Below are positions 60,001 to 64,000 of a DNA stretch of 64,000 nucleotides, in pieces; position 1 is the first letter of the stretch, and each line of letters opens with the position of its first letter. Location of the stretch: NCBI GenBank assembly GCA_023634235.1, contig JAMKCF010000015.1, positions 10,016,087-10,080,086 on the forward strand, in the 5' to 3' direction. Source of the stretch: Pisaster brevispinus. Its lineage: Eukaryota; Echinodermata; Asteroidea; Forcipulatida; Asteriidae. The position numbers and the translations under genes are program-made. The notes under the pieces were generated by a model. The model saw only the letters and a program-made list of their open reading frames with translations. It was not told the origin of the DNA and ran no database searches.

Positions 60001-63000
60001 CGATGACGTCACGATACACACGAGCGCCCTCTAGCGGCAGGTTGAAAACTGTTCAAAATGGACTTTTTGAAGATTTGTGTGGAGAAATTTTGTGTAATCA
60101 CTTCAAAATTTACACACATGTTGACCGTCAGGCAGCCATCATATGTGTGCAGTTTCAGATCTATGACGTCACGTGACGCGGCATTAAAGGTGCCTTTTTT
60201 GAAGTCGTATAACTCCCGAAGTATTAGTGCGATCATGTTGAGACTTGGTAGGTTGTTAGATATTGGCAAGTTCTTGTAAATTCTGAAATGACGTCATGAT
60301 GACGTCATCACGTGATTTTTTATGATTTTTTTCTATTTTTTGCACCTTTTAGTCATAAATTGCTTACAAAACGTGGTATAATCCAAATTCTTTTTTAAAC
60401 AGGCTTGTTACGTCATAACTGCTTTGAATACAAAGAAAACTTTCAAATTCAGTTGAGTTATTTGAAAAAGTTATGACGAAACAGCTCGGCATTTGTGCAC
60501 AAATGCAATATGTCTAGTTTAGAATATGATTTTGTTTCACAAGTTTCAGGAGGAAAAGTCCAGTTTATCAAGTACTATATGCCCACACAATAGGAAACTC
60601 CAACCTATGTTTTGATCTCCTGGGTTACAAACTTGCTTTTACATCAGAACGCTCTGTAATTGTTGTGTATTGTATATCAAATGAAATAAAAAATAATACT
60701 ACACAACTACATGTAGGCAAACATACAATAGCTACTTCTTTTGAAGCATGTCAACTGCACATCTCGTGTGTGCACTAGCACTACTGGTTGGCGAAATGGG
60801 GCCACACTGTGCGCCTTTGTATGAGGCTGATGGTGGCATGACGCATGCGCATTTGAATGTCTGCCTAGTGCACAACTCTATGGCGATTGCCAACCAATAG
60901 CATCTGTATTCATGCGTGAATGTACTTAGTATATTTCAGGGGAAGGGTTAATCGTGTTTGCATCAACAGACTATCATGAGGTTTGATGGTGACTTCTGCA
61001 CATACATTAATACAGTCATTACATGAGATAAGAGTGGAATCAAGTAACATGGCTACCAACCTGCTGAACCATAGGTACCATAGCAAAGCTTTGAAGGATG
61101 TTACCAGTGGGTGCCAGTAGTGTTGTACCTGGTGGGAATGCAGCAAACCTTGTCTCTCCTGTTACAGGGTTTATAATCTTCAGCTGGGTATTGGCTGGCA
61201 TGATCATTCGATTCTGAGCTGAGCCTGTTGCAGCCTGAGTAACATTGCTTCGGCTAGCCTATATACAATCAATAATTGTAGTCAGCATTAATGCATGATA
61301 TCAATGCACCACATGTACATCATAAACATTTTACTTGAACCAAAGTTTCACAAATTTGACCACCTTTTTTTCAGTGATTTCTTAATAGCCTGCAGCAGTT
61401 ATTCAAAATGAAGTGACAGAATCAGGTTTTATTGCGCCACAATCTGACTAGTCTTGAAATCAAGTCGGTAATTGTTGTGCGGTCCAGTTGTGGGGACGGT
61501 ACACACATCCTCGATCCCAATATGTGTGTGAGTCGGTCGCAATTACCGTCTTGAATAACTTGTACCCAGCTTTGTACACATGTAATTGGACTTGCTACCA
61601 AAATTGGACGGAGCAGTTTGACTGGTTAAGAATCGTGAACACCGCACAACAATTACCGACTTGATTTCAAGACTACAATCTGACTACTCACAGAATGACT
61701 CAAGTTTATCCAGGCCTAGCCAGGCCATACAGGAAGTACAAACACATTTGGGGGATCAGGTTGGCTCAGTGGTTACTTTCCCTGCCTTTCATCTGTGCAG
61801 ACCTTGGTTCAAATCCCACCTCTGACCAGAGCCTTGCATGTGAATTGGGTTTTCAGTACCTACCGGATTGTGTGGGTTTTCCCTATTGGGGCTTTCCTCC
61901 CAAATATAAAACTGAGTTTTGTTTACTTTTTGTTTTACTACTCATCATGTTATTGGTTTTAATTGTGCTGTTGGATGTGTTAAAAAAAAAAGTTCAAATG
62001 TTTGTTGATATCTCTTACCTGTGCAGGTGCAATAGGCACATTAACCTTGACTGGGTTTATGGCAGGTCTGACAATGCTATGTACTGATGTCACAGCCGGA
62101 GCAATTGGTTTGGCAGTTGTGGTCACCATCACTGGTTTAGCTACATGCACACAGAAAAATATCAATAAGATAAGAATTAACATACAGTTATAAACAAACT
62201 GAGCATGTTGGGTGACAGTATTGTTTGTGCATGTACATGATGTGGTGCTACATGTACATGTTCCATTTCAATTATGCCAGTTCATCTTACAAAGATTCTG
62301 CCTTTTGATTGGTTTAGAGCGTGCCACATGATATGTCTATTTTTACTAGAAGGCTGCGTGAACATGGGGCGCTATTCACACAGCAAACAATGTACTTTAT
62401 CCGTAGCAACCGATCTACAGCAGCTTCTTGGTACCTTGATGTCTAGGCACAATGGGGTGTTATAAAACAAATATTGACTGCTTTTACTCATGCTATGGTT
62501 AAACTATGACTCCCTCAGTGATCCCCGGTCTAAAATGGAACGCGCCAAGGATCACCTCGGGCGTCGTAGTTTTAACCATAGCACTCGAAGTCAGTTATTA
62601 TTTGTATATAACTAGTTCACATTGTAATTCTTTAGGTGTGTGAATATTTACATAAAACAAAGTTTTTGCCATAGCTCAACATTTTCTATAAAACTGAAGA
62701 ATAGAGTTCCCAAGTTGCTCAATTAAAGTTTTCTTTTTAGTACAAAGTGATGTGTCCTACAAAGACATTCTTTGGCCCACCACACTGTTAATAATCATGT
62801 ACATCTGTACATATACATCATGTTCCAACATGTTCAGTGAGTATCTAGTACTGGAACATTGTAGATGTACACGTATGAACATGTACAGATGTACAACATG
62901 CACATGTACCAAAACTGCAACCCCATTGTAATATGTCAACCTCCAACATATAAAAGAAACAGACATAAACTCACATTGGGTAGTTGCTGCACTTGATGCA

Positions 63001-63191
63001 GTCACAGTCACCAGTCTAATGTAGGAGAATTTGGAGCCAGGGACTTGGACTGACTGCACAGTAGTTGCTGGAGAAGTAGCTACGGCGCCTGCTTTGGATG
63101 TAGCTGTAATGTTGGTACTAATGGCCTGTTTACTCTGTGATTGTATAGCTGGCTTGATCTGAACAGGCTTACCCTGAACCTGGCTTGCAAC
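54040..63191 (-). CDS. LIN54: LIN54 (MuvB/DREAM complex CXC protein), 5' end outside window
   Basis: A nuclear DNA-binding subunit of the MuvB core, which with E2F/RB-like or B-MYB partners controls cell-cycle genes through the CHR element. Nine exons, minus strand: 62,975-63,191, 62,019-62,140, 61,061-61,258, 59,170-59,297, 58,766-58,843, 55,595-55,835, 55,061-55,254, 54,580-54,755 and tentative 54,040-54,053. Phases match throughout; 455 residues are visible. Diagnostic: [32 protein letters not shown], then [20 protein letters not shown] (first CXC repeat), [19 protein letters not shown] (second), [20 protein letters not shown], and C-terminal [20 protein letters not shown]. Both DNA-contacting tyrosines known in human LIN54 (in KLYCDC and NYCECY) are kept. 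Human LIN54 has several hundred residues before PGSKF; those exons must lie beyond 64,000. Identity is very secure; the last exon is not. Confidence 0.95.
54580..54755 (-). CDS. LIN54: LIN54 exon (C-terminal helical domain)
   Basis: 176 nt from acceptor CCCCTACAG to donor GTATGTCC. Encodes [20 protein letters not shown] and [20 protein letters not shown], the C-terminal region that contacts MuvB partners in the human protein. Confidence 0.94.
55061..55254 (-). CDS. LIN54: LIN54 exon (end of CXC repeat 2)
   Basis: 194 nt from acceptor CTTTACCAG to donor GTATGATG. Encodes [20 protein letters not shown], the helix [16 protein letters not shown] and ends in phase 2 (AG|G, Arg). Confidence 0.95.
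55595..55835 (-). CDS. LIN54: LIN54 exon (CXC core)
   Basis: 241 nt from acceptor TTTCTTTCTAG to donor GTAAGTCT. Encodes most of both cysteine-rich repeats and the conserved spacer ([20 protein letters not shown]), almost identical to vertebrate LIN54. Confidence 0.96.
56203..56440 (+). mobile_element. tRNA-derived SINE in LIN54 intron
   Basis: GCGTCTTGGCCGAGTGATC (A box) and GTGGGTTCGAATCCAAG (B box) are followed by CCTTGAGCAAGACACTTAA. Same family as the elements at 37,459 and 39,388, inserted antisense to LIN54. Confidence 0.8.
56990..57170 (-). mobile_element. Dispersed repeat, inverted relative of 59,880-60,060
   Basis: In complement this reads CTCTACTTCCGGTTAAAACCG, then AACGATGTTGTAGTCTGACA, then GCGGCAGGTTAAAAACAGTT, matching the order of words at 59,887-60,055 in the plus strand. 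Two copies in opposite orientation lie in LIN54 introns about 2.9 kb apart. A more distant relative (CTTCCGGTTTGAACCAGAAG) is at 57,941. Confidence 0.75.
58766..58843 (-). CDS. LIN54: LIN54 exon (start of CXC repeat 1)
   Basis: 78 nt from acceptor TATTTTGAAG to donor GTAAGTAT. Encodes [18 protein letters not shown] and TKSQCLK; the Leu codon is split TT|G across the next intron. Confidence 0.92.
59170..59297 (-). CDS. LIN54: LIN54 exon (Pro-rich linker)
   Basis: 128 nt, start set at acceptor TTTATGCAG; an alternative acceptor three bases on would drop one Gln. Encodes a Pro-rich linker ([13 protein letters not shown]) and ends in phase 2 before GTACAA. Confidence 0.8.
59436..60486 (+). mobile_element. 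Repeat element starting with twin AGCTGTTTCG hairpins
   Basis: Two tandem hairpins of form AGCTGTTTCGTAGCGCAGCG...CGAAACAGCT lie at 59,436-59,468 and 59,498-59,530, and a lone CGAAACAGCT ends the unit at 60,477-60,486. Between them are ACTTCCGGTCGAAACCGGAAG at 59,891, several TGACGTCA-type palindromes (59,725; 60,003; 60,289) and the segment shared with 57,170-56,990. No coding frame was recognised. Non-autonomous element of unknown class. Confidence 0.6.
61061..61258 (-). CDS. LIN54: LIN54 exon (RMIMPA block)
   Basis: 198 nt, phase 0 at both ends, acceptor TATATAG, donor GTTGGT (weak). Encodes [19 protein letters not shown] and [12 protein letters not shown], with counterparts in the human linker region. 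Confidence 0.83.
61440..61684. mobile_element. MITE with perfect 35-bp TIRs and 9-bp target-site duplication
   Basis: The terminal repeats 61,449-61,483 and 61,641-61,675 are perfect inverted copies over 35 bp (starting TAGTCTTGAAATCAAGTCGG). They are flanked by CAATCTGAC at 61,440-61,448 and 61,676-61,684, a 9-bp direct duplication. The 227-bp element has no coding capacity. Long TIRs with a duplication of about 9 bp fit Mutator-like or Merlin-like superfamilies. Confidence 0.93.
61745..61910 (+). mobile_element. Second SINE type in LIN54 intron
   Basis: CAGGTTGGCTCAGTGGTTA (A box) and TTGGTTCAAATCCCACC (B box) are followed by a body with TGTGGGTTTTCCCTATTGGG. Its head and body differ from the GCCGAGCGG-type SINE family, so at least two SINE families are present. 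Confidence 0.7.
62019..62140 (-). CDS. LIN54: LIN54 exon (AKPV block)
   Basis: 122 nt from acceptor GCATGTAG to donor GTAAGAGA. Encodes [20 protein letters not shown] and VNVPIAPAQ, low-complexity Pro/Val/Thr sequence matching the same region of vertebrate LIN54. Confidence 0.85.
62491..62583. mobile_element. Small inverted-repeat element
   Basis: TGCTATGGTTAAACTATGAC at 62,491-62,510 is mirrored by GTCGTAGTTTTAACCATAGCA at 62,563-62,583 with one gap and one mismatch, enclosing about 50 bp. It lies between two LIN54 exons. Confidence 0.7.
62975..63191 (-). CDS. LIN54: LIN54 exon (PGSKF block)
   Basis: 217 nt from acceptor GTTTGTTAG to donor GTGAGTTT; starts in phase 0 and ends in phase 1. 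Ser/Thr/Gln-rich, with the conserved [14 protein letters not shown]. It is the most 5' exon I can support. Confidence 0.88.
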
Positions 63192-64000
63192 CTAACAAAC
63201 ACCAGTCACATAAATTAATTCATCTACATACTATACATGCTATAATGTCCATGTACTGAATGACAGTTTGACATGAGAACTAAACTTTTTTCATAAAAGG
63301 GTTCCTTTTTGTCTTTTTTAGTGCCATTTGATTCAAATATTTTATTATAGTTTTTTTATACTAAAATTTCACTTTCTATAAAAAAAATTTGGTATGGTAG
63401 TTGCCATTTTTTCTACCTTTTTGCTTCATCTCTTGCTTATAAAGTAACTTTTCTTTAAAGCAACACAAAAATATATTGTGATACATGTAAGTACACATGT
63501 ATAGACCTAGGCTTTAATTGAAGGGGATCTTTTGGGGTTTAAAAACAACTTTGAAAAGGTTTTTTAAGGAAATAACAGGGTTCTGCCCAGGATTTTTTTA
63601 GTTGCGGAAAAAAATGGGCGGGGCGGGGTTTGGGGTAGAGGCAGCAAAAAGCAGGGTCAAAGGTCAGCCATAATTATAAGATAAGGTCACAGCTGTTACA
63701 ATACCTAGCCTACCAGTAGTTTGATGCAAAATGTTAAATTTAAGGAAATAAAAAATGCTAGACCTGAACTGTGCTTTTCTTGCTGTTCGCTGCCACATCC
63801 CATCAGTAAAGCATTGTAAAAACTCCGGAGCCAGACTCTATAGAACCAATAGCTGTACAATGTATACTGTGTCTGTGTCTGGACTGTATATTGGAATTGA
63901 TGAGTATCACGGAGCCAGACTTCATCCTTTTGCTGCATGGGTTTTATCTAACTCACCAAGTTGTGTGCACATATCGGTGTGTGGTAGTAAACTTATGACA
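63192..64000. other. LIN54: LIN54 intron continuing past the window
   Basis: No further exon was found. A donor-like GTGAGT on the minus strand at about 63,952-63,957 follows a short open stretch, but its translation has no LIN54 resemblance, so I treat the region as intron. Confidence 0.5.

Noticed and set aside
63953..64000. Possible additional LIN54 exon ending at a GTGAGT donor
   Set aside because: The in-phase translation has no resemblance to LIN54 and includes unlikely residues for that Ser/Thr/Gln-rich region.

Overview
This is eukaryotic (animal) nuclear DNA: AT-rich, intron-bearing genes separated by long non-coding stretches full of short inverted-repeat elements, tRNA-derived SINEs and minisatellites. 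Three gene families are recognisable and all are metazoan: a neuron-derived neurotrophic factor (NDNF/Nord) homologue, a retinochrome/RGR-type opsin and the MuvB/DREAM subunit LIN54. An RGR-type opsin together with a vertebrate-length NDNF and LIN54 points to a marine invertebrate deuterostome, most likely an echinoderm; that placement is inference, and the exact taxon cannot be read from the window.

Layout. 1-22,000: no supportable gene; a 63-bp minisatellite (about 6,729-7,464) sits directly against a very long inverted repeat (about 7,475-8,357), followed by several smaller fold-back elements. 22,105-28,870 (+): complete three-coding-exon NDNF homologue (575 aa) with a likely poly(A) signal at 28,842. 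29,000-35,100: intergenic, with a fold-back element and a decayed LINE reverse-transcriptase remnant. 35,165-35,620 (-): single-exon small secreted protein resembling the N-terminal domain of CCDC3. 36,000-42,500: inverted-repeat element, two SINEs, a duplicated dispersed repeat. 42,522-46,784 (-): complete five-exon RGR-like opsin (295 aa) with retinal-binding lysine at residue 262 but no NPxxY tyrosine. 46,850-48,990: about 2.1-kb terminal-inverted-repeat element just 5' of the opsin. 52,393-53,188: 29-bp minisatellite. 54,040-63,191 (-): eight well-supported exons plus a tentative last exon of LIN54; its N-terminal exons lie beyond the right edge. LIN54 introns hold several transposable elements, including one with perfect 35-bp terminal repeats and a 9-bp target-site duplication.

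The genes have no evident functional link: a secreted growth-factor antagonist, a secreted small protein, a photopigment/photoisomerase and a cell-cycle DNA-binding protein. All gene models were assembled by reading splice junctions by hand (GT/AG sites, compatible phases, family conservation across junctions). I found no CRISPR, operon, rRNA or intact tRNA. No previously undescribed multi-gene system is evident; the most unusual material is the divergent opsin and the inverted-repeat/minisatellite architecture.
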